In this document: positions 10,601 through 23,800 of the stretch, piece by piece
Layout of the letters: the number at the start of each line of letters is the position of its first letter
Numbering within the stretch: position 1 is the stretch's first letter
NCBI GenBank assembly: GCA_008477525.1
Contig: SPDT01000004.1
Coordinates: 4,526,001-4,590,000, forward strand
Reading direction: 5' to 3'
Length of the DNA: 64,000 nt
From: Hypomyces perniciosus
Taxonomy: Eukaryota > Ascomycota > Sordariomycetes > Hypocreales > Hypocreaceae
Position numbers and translations under genes: made by a program
Notes under the pieces: model-generated
Databases searched by the model: none
What the model was told of the DNA's origin: nothing
What the model saw: only the letters and a program-made list of their open reading frames with translations

Positions 10601-13600
10601 TACATTTATACAGCTTAAAGTATTAAAGGTTTCCTAGATTAATAGTAATAGGTATTAATATTTAATAGTAATATTATTTAACTTTTAATAGTTTTAGTAA
10701 ATATAAATACTGCCTTTTAGTTTTGCGGCTAAAAGGAAAAGAGTAGTATATTATACTTGCAATTTATAAATAAATCCCTTGACTAAATTATTATCTAACT
10801 ATGTTTTTATTACCTGTAATATATAAAGTAAAAATAGCCTATTCTTTTAATATAAAAGATCTTTTCCTAGCAGTATTTTAATTTTATAGTCCTAAGCCTA
10901 TTACAAAGGAAACTTATTTACTGTCTTTAGCAGGAAAGTATTATATAAGTTATATAGCTAAAATAGCAGTTTTTTTAAAATATCCAGTTTATTAAATTTA
11001 GGTTTCTTTATTATAAATTTCTTTATATTAGCAGCTATAATCTTTTTTAATTATATTAAAAAGCAGTATTTATTAATAAAGTTATATATTTCTTTTAATA
11101 ATTATATTTTTACTTTAATATAGTTTCTTTATTTTATAAGTATTTATCGGAAAAACTTATCTAAAAGCTTAAGTAAAGTAATAGGCGTTAATTTTTTAAT
11201 CTTAATAGTTTAATTAATCTCCTTTTAAATTACTTTTATTATATTGATATATAATTAATAATAAAAAGTAATAAAGTTTATAGCTGCTATTATTTATATA
11301 TCCGCTATATTTAAGTATATTTTTTAACTTTAAAGTTTAGTTTAGTTTTATAAAAGTAATATATTAAAAAGTAATAGTAATAGCTTTAATAAAGGTTTTC
11401 CTTTTTATTATTAACTGTAAATTATAAAAGTAGGCAGTAGCTTTATATATACTTAGTTTAAGATTATTTATACCTATATTTCTTTATTATTAATTCTACT
11501 ATACCTGTATATTATATAGTCATTTTAATTTAATGTTAAGGTTTATAAAATATGTAGTTTAAAGGCTCCCTCTTTAATTAAGTTATAGTCTATTACTTTT
11601 AAAGTATTCTTAATTAATAGTTATTAGTATAGTATACTTCTTTATTTAATTAAGTTAGGCTCTATTTTATTTAATGTATCTTTAATTATGAATTGCTAGT
11701 AATATATATTCCCTATATTAGCTTTAATAAAGTTATTTTTTATTTTAACTGCTATTAAAACCTATATAAAACTAGCTATATTTTCTAAAAAATAATAATT
11801 ATAACAGTAATAGGATTTAAAAGTAATAGTTAACTCCTTTTAATTAATATTAAAGTTATATTTTCTTAGCTATAAAAGGCTAAGGATTATAAGTATATTA
11901 TTAAAGATATTTATAAAAAAAGGCAGAGTTTTTTATAAAAGTTAATTATTATTTATATAATAAAAAAGTCTAAAAATTTATTAGCTATACTTTTATTAGT
12001 AAATAAAAAGTTTTTAATAAATAGTAGTTATTAAATAGTAATATTAAATCGCTTAATAAAAGCGCAGCTAGTAAAAGCCTAAAATATATAGCTATTATTT
12101 ATTAAAGCTTTTATATTAATATAAATATTATATATAAAGAATAGTATAATTTATACTAAAAGGGATTTATTATCTATTAATTTAAATTTAAAGGGTTTTT
12201 AACTAAAAAGACAGCAGTAAATCTATTTTTAAGATAATAGTCCTATTTATAATTAACCTCTACTTATAACTGTTAGCAAAAGTTAATCTTTTCCTTAAGT
12301 TGTAAATTAAATCTAAATTCCTAATAAATCAAGCTAACTAAATTAAAATAAACTAAAAGTTAATAAAGTAGCGCTATTATTATTATTTTTAATATTTAGA
12401 AAAAGTATATTAATTAAAGTCTAGATTTATAAGTTAATTAGGTATTGTAGGTAATATTAGCGCGCTATTAAGGTTTAATTATTATACTTTACTAAACTAT
12501 TTTATTATTAGCTTTAGGGTATTGTTAGGTTAAAGTATAGCTAGTATAGCTAGATTTAGCGATTTTAGTTTTATATCTAGTATAGATTTCCTTAATATAT
12601 ATTAAACTGCTTTTTTTTATTATATTTATTAAAGCTATAGCCTGCTTTTTTATAGTAAAAGTAAAGTCCTTTAGCAATATATTCTTTATAAAAGACTTAA
12701 AGGTAAAGTAATAAAGTATATATAATATCTAGCTATATTAAATTACTAGCTAGCGCTAAAGTAGCAGTTTAATTATTTTAATAGTATTAATAATATTATT
12801 ATTAATACTAATACTGCTATTATTAATAGCTTTATTAATGCTAGCCTATTTAGGCAGTATAGAAGGTATTATAGCAAATGCCCTTTTAAAGTTTATTATA
12901 AATAATCTAATAGAATTAATACTATTTAGTAAAGTTAAATTTATTTAGCTTAATTATTTAAATCTTTATAGTATTAGTAAGCTTTTAAAAGACCTTTATT
13001 TTTAAAGCCTTTACTATTGATTTAACAGTTTTATTATATTTACTGCTTAATATAAATAACTTTATTATAAAATTTTAAAAAGGCTTATTTAATATATATA
13101 AATTATTAAAAAACTATAATGCCTTTTAAAAGAAATTGATTGTTTTATATTATTTATTAAAATTAATTAAAAGTATTATATTAGTTTTTTAATACTATTA
13201 GGCAAGGTTATTAAAATCTTTAATTATAGTATTAAAGTTTCTTTATTGCAGTTAATATCTATCTCTTTTTAAAAGACCTATAATATATAAAATCTTTTTA
13301 AATTTAATTAAAAAACTTAATTAATTATTTATAAAAGTAATATTAATTTAAAAATATTAATTAATATATTTTGACTAACATTTAATAATATCTTTTTATT
13401 TACTATTAAATTATTTAAAGTCTTTAATTTAGCTGTAGTTAAATAAATTATTATTTTTAAAGTTTAATAGTAAAGCTGTATTTAAAGCTTTAACTTAAAC
13501 TTTAATTTATACTTTAAAGTTTTAGTTTTTAATTATTTACTTTAAAACTTTTTATTTAAAGGTTTATTTTTATTCTTTTTATTAAACTAGACCTGTCTTT

Positions 13601-13965
13601 ATTATTTAACTAAAAAATAAAATTAATAATAAAAGTTATTATTTTTAATAATTACATTTATTAAATATATATAATTACTATTAATATTAAATTTTTATAA
13701 AGTTTTAAAGAGAAAAAGGAAAAGTGTTAGCTTTATAGCTAAAACTATAATTTATTAGGCTAAGTTAAGCTATAAAGTAAAGTTTAAGGTATTTATATTT
13801 ATTTTATTTATAATTAATTTCCTATAGATATAGGGTTTAAGGGATAAAGGCTAGGCTATAAAGGTATTATTATAGGTTTAAGAATAAAAAGGGATTTAAG
13901 GGAATTTATAATCGGTTAAGTATATACCTCGCGACAGCGCAGCTGAGTTAAAGGATAGTATAAAC

Positions 13966-14137
13966 TATTATAGTATAAAAAGGCAGGTGAAGGTAAATAT
14001 TATTATTATACTGTAAAGAGTAAAAAAGCCTTAAAGCTTTATAGAAAGCTATAGCTAGGAATATATTAGGGCCTAGTTATATAACCGGAGCTTATATAAC
14101 AGGGCATTAACATTGTGTTATAGTCGGTGCTATAACA
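13966..14137 (-). repeat. Gy1-a 5' LTR (172 bp)
   Basis: Same length as the left LTR and more heavily RIP-mutated. In element orientation it is followed by GTTTATACTATCC, a leader conserved in all three full copies. It does not begin with the TGG normally found in a tRNA primer-binding site. Confidence 0.93.
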
Positions 14138-14680
14138 ACTTTTTAGTTATTATATAAATCAAGAAAGTATTTATAAATACTTTTCAAGGCCTTTATATAC
14201 TTAAGAAAATTAAATAAAACTTCTATTATAATTTAATTAATTAATATATTTACTTAAAAAATAATAAATAATAGTTAATAAAGCTTTACTTTTAAAGTAA
14301 AACTAAATCTGCCCCTCTTTATAAATTAATAGCTAAAAATAAATTATATAAACTATAGTTATTATTAAAAGTAATATTATAAATAAAAAACCTTTTACTT
14401 TAAAAAAAAGATAAAATTAACCTTTTAAAATAATAGTAGGCTAGCCTTTATTATAAAATATTAAATAAACTTAAAATAAATAGTAATAATAAAAAGGATT
14501 AATAATAGAATTTTCTTTTAAATCCTTTATAATTATAGCTAGAAAAAGATTACTATTATTAAAGTTAAATAAAAAGTTATTAACATTAAAGGCTTTAAAA
14601 ATCAAAATATTATTTACTTTTAAAAAGTAAAGTTAAGCTAATATATATATAACTTCTTTTTTATATTAGCTATATATATA
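14138..14680. other. AT-rich sequence; right end is a CopC LTR fragment
   Basis: The first ~480 bp continue the sequence interrupted by Gy1-a. The last ~50 bp (CTTCTTTTTTATATTAGC and following) match the CopC LTR seen at 57285 and 58687. That LTR resumes after Gy2 at 20099, so Gy2 jumped into a CopC LTR. Confidence 0.6.
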
Positions 14681-14904
14681 TAACGGGTATAGCCTAACTG
14701 GAAAGCATACAGTTAGGGCACCTCTGTATTGTCTATCTATAGCTAAAGGAAGGAAGCTCTATATTAGCTATATATACGTTATATAGTTATGCGTATAGGG
14801 TTATAGCTAAGGTGGTTTTTTAATTAAGTAAGCGGTCTAGTATTGGTTGTATTTCCGGATTTGGCGTAGTCGTAATTCTGGGAGATATAGCCTAGCCTAT
14901 AACA
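14681..14904 (-). repeat. Gy2 3' LTR (224 bp)
   Basis: Plus-strand ends are TAACGGGTATAGCC and CTATAACA. It aligns without gaps to 19875-20098 and is somewhat more AT-shifted than that copy. Confidence 0.9.
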
Positions 14905-17900
14905 TTACCCCCCCTTTTTACAGTAGCTCTCTCCTTAAGCGCTGTTACTTTGCTGGCGTATAGCTGTTAAGTGGCCTATCGTTAGATTCGATTAGGCTAT
15001 ATTTAGATATATAGTTATTAAGGGCTGCTGTGTCTTCAAGTATATATATCGGTTTCCAGGTTAGCTTTATATATCCTTTCCATTATATTAATGCTTCGCG
15101 GAAAAAGCCGCGACCTTGCTGCTTAATCCTTGCGCAAAGGACCTCTTTAACTTCCTATTTATCCTCGCCATCTATTTATATCGGTAATAGTCAAGGGTCG
15201 TCTAAAATCTAGCCTAAAAAAGGGTTATCAGCTACTTTTCTTAGCAGGTTAATATAAAATTGCAGGTATATACCAGTTAATATGCCTAGTTCCACTATAT
15301 AAAGGCTAATAACCTTTATTACTGTATACTTATAATATAAGGCATTAAGCTTTTTAGAAGGCTGGGGAGTATTATAGTTGCCGAGGTATAGCCAGACTTT
15401 ATCTTCTACTTTATATCTCTTAAAGGGGCCTCGCTGCTAATTCGCGGAATCTTTATAGCGTTATTGTATAGCGGCAAGTGCTGTTTAAGTAAAGGCAGTT
15501 ACTCCTTTTAGTCTTTTAACTATTTCTTTTATAGCCTTCTCCTCTAAGTCCTTTAATCTAATAGCTTCATTTTCTTTTATATATAGCTAAAGGGGTTTTA
15601 TATAGTAGCTATACTTAAGGAAAAAGGGGCTTATTTAAATAGCTATATATTTGCAGTTATTTAAAGCTAGTTGCGCTGCTAGAAGGAGGTCTCCCTAATT
15701 GCTTTAAAAGTAGTCTATATATACTTTAAAGTATACTTAAATCTTTTAATTACTCCTCTTTAATCTGCTATTAGTTTATAGGTAATATACTATACTTAGG
15801 CATTATTAGGTTCCTGTTAGTTTACAGAAAGCTCTCTAAAAGCAGCTAGTTTAATTAAATCTTTAATCGCTAACTATAGACTAAGGTATTCTATAGAACC
15901 AATAGTGGTATTAAAGGAACCTTTTTATATATACTTCTGCCTCTATACTCTTTATTACCTTAAAGGTAATATTTTTAATAAGCCAGTTAATAATAACTTA
16001 AAGGTATTATACCTATATTAGTCTTATAAGTAATAGGTTAACTATAAAGTCTATAGCTAGGTTATTGCAGATATACTAGGGAATAGGTAATAGTTTAAAG
16101 AGTCCTCGCTTATAGCTTCTCTATACTTTTCCTCTTTTATATATATTGCAGTTATAAAGGAATTATTAGACTATACTGTTAATTCCTAGCTAAAAGAACC
16201 TGCAGGAAATAATAGTTAGGGTTTTATTATAAGCTAGGTAGCCTAAGACTATAGCGTTATATTCTGCTTATATAATACAAGTGTACAGTACTTCGCCTTC
16301 TTCTTTAATTATAGCTGGTACTTAGATACAGTCTTAGAACATTAGTTTCTGTTCCTTGTTAATTATATATTCTAATATTTATACTTTAAGTTAAAGGTCT
16401 ATAAAGAGGGAGCGCTTTTTTTTCCTAACTGCAGTATATACCTATTAATATACTAGGTCCTTTTAAATCGTTAGGTTCTATAGGTCCTATAGTTCCTTAT
16501 TTCCATTAAATACATGTATTAAAGGGAGATTAATATTGTTGTCTTTAAATCTCTATATTGCTGGTGCGGCTAGGATAAGTTATATATAGCGGCTTAGTTT
16601 GCGCTTATTGCCTTTATTAAGTGGAAGGTTTTATTCCCTATAGCTTAACGCGTCAGGAGCGGCTGCCTCGCTGCCTGGCCTATATTAAATTATAAAATCG
16701 AACTGGGAAAAGAACTCTACCTAATGTATCTATTATTTAAAAAGTTTCCTATATATTATAAAGAACTGCAAATTCTTATAGTTTAAAATAACTGTAAAAG
16801 GGTTACAGCTATATAACTTTATTCTTTATTCTTTTAAATAGTAAATTACTGCTAGTATTTTTTTATTATAAATAGGATAGTTATATTTAGCAGGGCTTAG
16901 CTTCTATAAATAGTAAACTATAGTATAATATTCTCCTTTTTTATTCTTTTGCAAAAAGACTCCTTTTAAAGTATATCTTAAACAGTCTACTTTAATAAAA
17001 GTGTATTTTATAAGATTTTAAGTTTATAATATAGGGGCTTTAATAAAAAGGCGTTTAAACTCCTAGAAAGCTACTTCTTTTATACCTTTCTATTAAAAGG
17101 AGGTCCATTTCTTAATTAGCTTTATAAGCAGGTAAGCTATCTGAAAGAACTTAAAAATAAATATCTAGTAGTAATTAATAAAGCTAAAAAAGCTTTAAAC
17201 TCCTATTACTATTATAGGCGCCTACTACTCGCTAATAGCTTACTGCTTTTTAAAGTTACAGGCAATTCCTTTACTGGTATATATAATAAACCTAAAGTAT
17301 TTAATCTCTTTCTATATAAACGTGTACTTTTTAGGATTTAAGTATAGCCTAGTATTAGCGAGGGCGTATAAAACTCGCTAGACCTTCTTTATATAGTCCT
17401 TTTATAACTTATTAATATAGATTAGGATATCGTTAAAGTATATAGACGCAAAGTCGTTTAAAAAGGGGCGTAATACCTAGTTAATATACTATTAGAATAC
17501 TACTAGTGCGCCAGTAAATCTAAATAAAACTACCCGCTACTTATATAGGCTATAGTGTATATAGAATACAGTCTTATATTCTTTTCCTTTTATAACCTTA
17601 ATTTTATAAAACGCAGCTACTATATCTAGTTTTATAAATTACTTTACTTTTATTAAGCTATTAAAGGTTTTAAAAAAAAGGGGGAGGGGGTAGCGATTTT
17701 ACTATATTATTATATTTAAAGCGCAGTAGTTTATATAAAAGCGAATTCCTCCTTTAAGTTTCTAAATAAAAAAAATAAAGGCTATAGCAGCTAAGCTGTT
17801 AGCTTAAATAAATCCTTTATTAAGTAAATTAAAGAGGGTCTTTTATAATACTAATAGTTCTTTATATAATATACTATAAAAAGGGCTTTAAAAGAGTTTT

Positions 17901-19874
17901 AGTTTTTTACTGTATTTATTAGCTTTTAAGGGAATCTGCAAATTAACTTTAAAGCAGTATAGTAAAAGCTTAATAGCTTCTTTTATAGAGAATAATAAAT
18001 AAAACTCTTTATATAGTTTAAGGGGGATATATTTTTAAGGATTTATAAGTTTTTTAAGCTAAAGTGCTTTTTTAATATTAAATAAACTAATAGCTTAAAG
18101 GAAATATATTTCCTTTTTGCTATTCCTTTTAATATAGTGGTATTCTGCTTGTAATATTAAGGCTAATATAAGCTAGGCTTTTTATATAGCTTTAATATTC
18201 CCAAGCTCCTCTTTATCTATAAATTATAGCTATAGGCTAGCTTTTCTATAGTTAACTTCCTTTTTAACTGTATTATATATTACCTAATTAGCCTTAGCCT
18301 AAAGCTCATTAAAAATTAGGTTATAATTTAGTTAATTTACTATATAGGTGTATTAACGTTTAATATAGCTGTATAGATTTAGGTAAATAATAGTAATATA
18401 GCTGGTTTCTACCTCTTTATAGATCTCAGTAAATATTTTAATTTTCCTTTTAGTAATCTTAATTTATAAAAGGTATAACTTTTAAGTAAAGGAGTAGTTT
18501 ATAATAGTATAAAGGTTATAGCTAGTATTAAATAGTGCTGTAATAGATATATTCTCTATTCTAGCTTATAATATTACTGATTTGCCGGTTATTTGCTCTT
18601 TAAACTCCTTTTATCCCTTTAATTTTTCCTTTATAGGCTTTAACGCCTAACTTTACATTAAAGCTAATCTTTTAACTTATTACTAAAGTTACTGTCTTCC
18701 TCGCTATTAATATATTAGTTATTATTATTAAACTCGCGGTTAGCGATCTAGACTTAATGCGCTTAAGCTTTATAGCCTTTCTTGCAAAACTAGGCAATAT
18801 ATCCCTCCTTTTTATAATAGTAATATATAGCCTTTTAAGCAGTATCTGCCTTACTCGCTAAAAAGCTGCATTAGCGCTAGTTCTTTATATAGTTTATGCC
18901 CCCTATCTAGGTATCGCCCTCTTTATTAACTGCTTATATATAGTCTTTCGAAGTGCAATATAGTTAAGGCTTATTATATTTTTTCTGCCAGAAGTGGCCT
19001 ATTAAGGCGGCTCTTGCGTTCCGTTAGTCTAGATCTAATCGTTTAATGCGGCTAGCGATATCCTAGACCTTAATAAGCTATTCGCTATAAGTAAGCGGCA
19101 GGTCTACTATTACTAAGCGGAATTGTAGTTCTGGAGATAATGCTCCCTTAAAGAAGATAATCTTAGCTTAGTTAGCCTAGTTATCGCCGCCTGCCTTAAA
19201 AAGCTTCTATTTAAAACAAGGAAAGAAAAATAAAAGCAAAGTTTTATCTCTTTACTTAAAAGTGCGCAGCTTTTATATAGCTTAATTCCAGAGTCTTTAA
19301 TCTTTATAGGTATAGTCCAGGTATCGCATAAATTCCGCTAGGTTATAGTTCGTATTAATTCCTCTTAATATATAAAAGGTAGCAACTACCTGCTTAAATA
19401 TAGCGTCTAAATAGGAGTTAATAAAGTATTACTATTCTCTATTACTATTATAAAACTCTTTATTAAATTCAAGCTTTTTGCGTATATTTTATACCTATAT
19501 AGTATACTCCTTTTACTTTCCCGAGAATTTAAATAAATTAAAGAATAGTTTCCTTTTAACCTTAAAAGCTTATATAAACTCTATTATAGAGGTTAATATA
19601 GGCTTTATAGTTATAGCCTACGCGGGTTTTTACTTAAGTTGCAGAAAGAATAATATCTTGTTTTCCTGGCTATCTAGCCCCTAAATCGCTAATGCTATAA
19701 AGTCTAGCTTTTTTATTAATGCAGTTATTTATTCCTGTAAAGGTAGAATAGCTTGCTTAATCCGCGACTATATATTATCGCCCTTAGAGGCTTAGTCTCT
19801 GAAATTCGCCATTTTCCTTCTACAGTAAAAGTTCTATTACTTACTGGCTAGGTAGTAGCTGAGCTATAGATATA

Positions 19875-20098
19875 TAACAGGTATAGCCTAACTGGAAAGC
19901 ACGCAGTTAAGGCACCTCTATATTGTCTATCTATAGCTGAAGGAAGGAAGCTCTACACTAGCTATGTATACGTTATATAGTTGTGCGTATAGGGTTATGG
20001 CTGAGGTGGTTTCTTAATTAGGTAAGCGGTCTAGTATTGGTTGTATTTCCGGATTCGGTGTAGTCGTGATTCCGGGAGACATAGCCTAGCCTGTAACA
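19875..20098 (-). repeat. Gy2 5' LTR (224 bp)
   Basis: Plus-strand ends are TAACAGGTATAGCC and CTGTAACA. Differences from the left LTR are transitions. It is followed by the duplication ATATA (20099-20103). Confidence 0.9.
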
Positions 20099-20554
20099 AT
20101 ATATATATAATAAAGCTACTTTAATATATCCTTTTTAATAAAATTAGGCTTTATTTATTCTCTCTCTATACTTTAAATAACTATACTGCACTTTATAATA
20201 GTTATAAGCTTAAATAATAACTATTAAATTTATTAAAAACTTTTACTTAAATATTATTATAGCACTAAACCTGCCTTTTAACGACTTATTAGTATTATAT
20301 ATATCCTTATATAATAACTTAATCCTATACCTTTAAACTATATTCTTATAGTTTCTTGCCTTATTTAAAGTATAATAAAGATATTACTTTAACCTACTAT
20401 TCCTTATACTATAATAGTTTATGCCTTTTTATAATAACTGCACTATTACCTTTAACCTTTAACCCTGCTTAAGAAGATTAATAAAGTCGCTAACAGCCTA
20501 GTTGTAATACTATTACAGAGCCACTATATTTTACAGGAAATTCACTAATCCCTA
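20099..20554. repeat. CopC LTR remainder plus unassigned decayed sequence
   Basis: About 20104-20270 continues the CopC LTR and leader broken by Gy2; it parallels 57320-57470 (AAGCTTTATTT, TATAAGC, AATAACTATTAAA). The rest, to the CCCTA at 20550-20554, is decayed with no identifiable protein and resumes at 27633. Confidence 0.6.
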
Positions 20555-20817
20555 TATTAGGAGACTGGAAGCTCCAGGGCTCTCGTAATATTATATAGGC
20601 CGGAATGCATATATAAAAGTAACTGTAGTCCCTAAAGATATAGAAGTTTAAAGACCAGTAAACTACTACTACTATACCTAACTATTAATTTCTAGCTTAT
20701 TACCTGCTTATTAATACCTATTTCTCTTTTAAATAATTACTTTTTAACCTCCTTTACTTTTCTTTAAAATCGCAGCCCCTTTACCTAATTTATCTACTTT
20801 AAAAAAAGTCTTTAATA
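20555..20817 (+). repeat. Gy3 5' LTR (263 bp)
   Basis: Starts TATTAGGAGACTGG (unmutated form TGTTAGGAG...) and ends GTCTTTAATA. It has a TATA-like TATATAAAAG at about 20610. Confidence 0.9.
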
Positions 20818-23800
20818 TACTAGTTTTTTACTATTTCCAGTAAAAGTAAAAAAACTATTAAAGTTAAAAATACCTTTAATCGTAAATAATTAATTTACTT
20901 TTAATAAAGAGGCTATATTTTAAATATAAAGACTTTTAAATAAAGCTATTTTTTTTAAATTATTAACCAAGCCTTTTAAATAATACTTTATTTATAAAAA
21001 GAACTTAATACTTATATTTAATAAATAAAGTATAAATAGTAAAGATATTTAAAAAGGAAATATTTAAATACATTCTTTTAAAGGGAAAACCTTTTTTTTA
21101 AACTTTTAAAAATTAAAGGTTTATTGCCTATAACTAGTTTATTATATACTATTAGTTTAAAATAACTTTATAAAAGTAAGTACAGTAAAGTATATATTTA
21201 AGCTTTTTATTATAAAAGAAAGTTTTAGGTAAAACTATAAACTTTTTTATTATAATTAAAAGGCAGTTTAATTATCTTTTAATACCTTTTCTTAAACAGC
21301 TTATAAAATTATTTATATTAATCTTTATTTAAAAAAAATTAATAGTAATCAATTAACTATTTTAAAAAAAAAGTAAATTTATTAAATTAATTATTTAAAA
21401 TAAATTTTATTAATAGCTTAAAAATAATAATTATAATAGTTTAATTAAGTATTATAAGCGACTTTATAGATTTTTTGCCTATATTAAACTGCTAGATAAA
21501 GTTTTTAATTATTTCTCTTTTAATTTAAAATTATTAAAAGTAAATTCTTTAAAATAACCCCTTTACAGCTTAAAATTTATATATTTTTATGGTGCTGTCC
21601 TTTATAATACATAAATAAATACTTTATTATAAAATCTTTATAATTTAAGAAAAGTTAATTTATATTAATATAATTACTAAAACTTCTATATATGTTTATA
21701 CTAGTAATATAAATAACTTTTAATAAAAGTTTTAATTTTTAAACAAGAATATAAAAAGATTAGATTTATTAGTTAGCGGGGATTATATTAGGATTATACT
21801 GCTAATACTTTACAGAATATAATAATTAAAGTATTTAAAGGTTTAAAGGAATTAAAAAACCTGCTACGTTTAGTAATTTATTAAACATATAGTAGTCTTT
21901 ACTATAAAACTTTTTATTATGTTTTTAATTATATAAAGTATAATAGTAAATATTACTTTATTAAAAAGTATAATAACTTTATTTAATTATACTTTATTAG
22001 TAAGAATACTAAACCTATAGTTTATTAAGCGTAAAAATATAATTACTATATACATTTACTTATAAAATAATTAAAGAAAGTATAGTTAAGTAATTACTGG
22101 CAGTATATAAATACTATATTTTATCTTAACAGTAATATTTATATTATCTCTTTATAATAAAGAAATTAATTAAAAAATCTATTATTAGCTTTTAAATTTA
22201 CTATTATTCTTTTAAGTATTTCTGCTATAACCTATAGTTATATAAATATACTTATAAAGATAGTTAATAATTAAAGAGTAAAGAAAAAGTAGCTACTTTA
22301 TTACATTATCGCTAATAGCCTAAAATACTTTATTTTAAAAAGACTTTAATTTTAAAAGTTAATTTTACCTTTTTATAAAAGTATAATTAATAGAATTATC
22401 CTTTAACTAAAGATTTTATTACTTTAATAGCCTTTAAAAAGCAGTTATAATACACTATAAAAAATCTTAAATAGCTTTTATATTAGCAATTAAAAAAAGC
22501 TAAAAGTTAGGTTAAAAGTTTTAAAAGATTTATTATCTTTTAATTTAAATAAAGCTATTTCTTTAAAAAACTATAAATCAGCTTTATATTTAAAATTATG
22601 TCCTATATATTATAATTTTATTAGTATTTTCTTTATAGAAAATGATATTAATATATTAATAAATTAACAGTATATTATTAAATTAAAAAATAGGAAAATG
22701 CCTTTATAGATTTTTATTTATAACTTAATACTTAAAAAGCTAAAAGTTTTCTATAAATATTTAAAAAAGTACTACAGAATATATAAATTCAATAGTCTAT
22801 TCATTTTGCAGGTGCCCCTATAATCTTTATATTAAAAGATAGCAGTAAACTGTAAATATATCTTAATTTCTATACTTTAAATAAAATAACTTATAAAAAC
22901 CGCGCTTTTTTACCATTAATCTTTAAGATTTTTAATAGACTTTTATATATTAAAACTTTTACTAAACTTAATTTAAAGGATATATATTATTAGATATTTA
23001 TCTATACAGAACATAAATAAAAGAAAATATTTTACTATTAATATAAATACTTTAAATATAATATTATACTATTTAACTTTATAAATTCCCCTCTAACTTT
23101 TTAATAATATATTAATAATAGACTATAAGATTTAATTAATTTTATTTATATTATATATTTTAATAATATATTAATTTATAACTATACTTTTAAAGAATAT
23201 ATATAGTATATTGGCTAGGTTTTTAAAAAGCTATAAAATATAAAGCTATATATTAATATTAATAAATATATCTTTTATATTATTTTAATACTTTTCTTTA
23301 AATATATTATTACATTTAATAGAATTAAAATAAAACAGTTATATATTTAAGCTATTATTAAATAGCTATTATTTAAAAGCATTTATAATATCTTTATATT
23401 TTTAAAATTTATAGGGTTTTACTTTTACTTTATTAAATATTCCAGTAAAATTACAGCACTTTTAATAGATCTTACTTATAGAAAGTAAAAAAGTTCTTTA
23501 TAGCTAAAACCTAACACTTTTAAAGCTTTTTATTAGCTTAAAGGAAAATTGTTAAAAAAACCTATTTTAATATATTATAACTTAAAGGCATTAATTTATA
23601 TAAAGATAAATATATTAAACTAGATAATTAAAGCAGTATTAGCTTAATACTAGTAAAATGCCTAGCACTTTATAATATATATATTAAAAAAGCTAAATAG
23701 TTTTAAACTATATTATTATACCTTTAATCTTAAATCTTTTACTATTATAAAGGCTTTTTAAATATAAAAATACTATTTGGCTTATATAAATATAGAGATT

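Larger units (their letters stand above)
7441..14137 (-). mobile_element. Complete Ty3/gypsy chromovirus Gy1-a (RIP-inactivated)
   Basis: The element is 6,697 bp, bounded by two 172-bp LTRs and an exact 5-bp duplication, ACTTT (7436-7440 and 14138-14142). The element runs on the minus strand: the left LTR is preceded, in element orientation, by a purine tract (revcomp of 7613-7626, G-rich). The decayed Pol can be followed by similarity. The reverse transcriptase (about 10370-10480) reads ATFQYYIN...IVYFNNIFIYL, where YLDD has become YFNN. RNase H and integrase follow, and a chromodomain relic sits at about 7917-8095 before the 3' LTR. Dozens of TAA/TAG codons replace Gln and Trp, so nothing is translated. 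The same family supplies Gy1-b, Gy1-c, a solo LTR and a fragment in this window. Confidence 0.93.
14681..20098 (-). mobile_element. Complete Ty3/gypsy retrotransposon Gy2 (RIP-inactivated)
   Basis: The element is 5,418 bp, with two 224-bp LTRs (14681-14904 and 19875-20098) and a 5-bp duplication ATATA on both sides. The purine tract (revcomp of the C-rich stretch at 14907-14914) lies next to the left LTR, so the element is on the minus strand. On that strand about 17410-17460 reads ASIYFNDILIYINK, the YxDD core of a Ty3/gypsy reverse transcriptase, preceded by a block like FRFTGALVVFQ. A decayed gag end lies toward 19870. Stop codons throughout exclude function. It belongs to a different family from Gy1: the LTR sequence and length are unlike, and I did not find a chromodomain. 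Confidence 0.9.

Noticed and set aside
15030..15212. Plus-strand 60-codon frame
   Set aside because: Antisense to the 3' end of Gy2; chance frame.
19478..19684. Plus-strand 68-codon frame
   Set aside because: Antisense to the Gy2 gag region; no motif.
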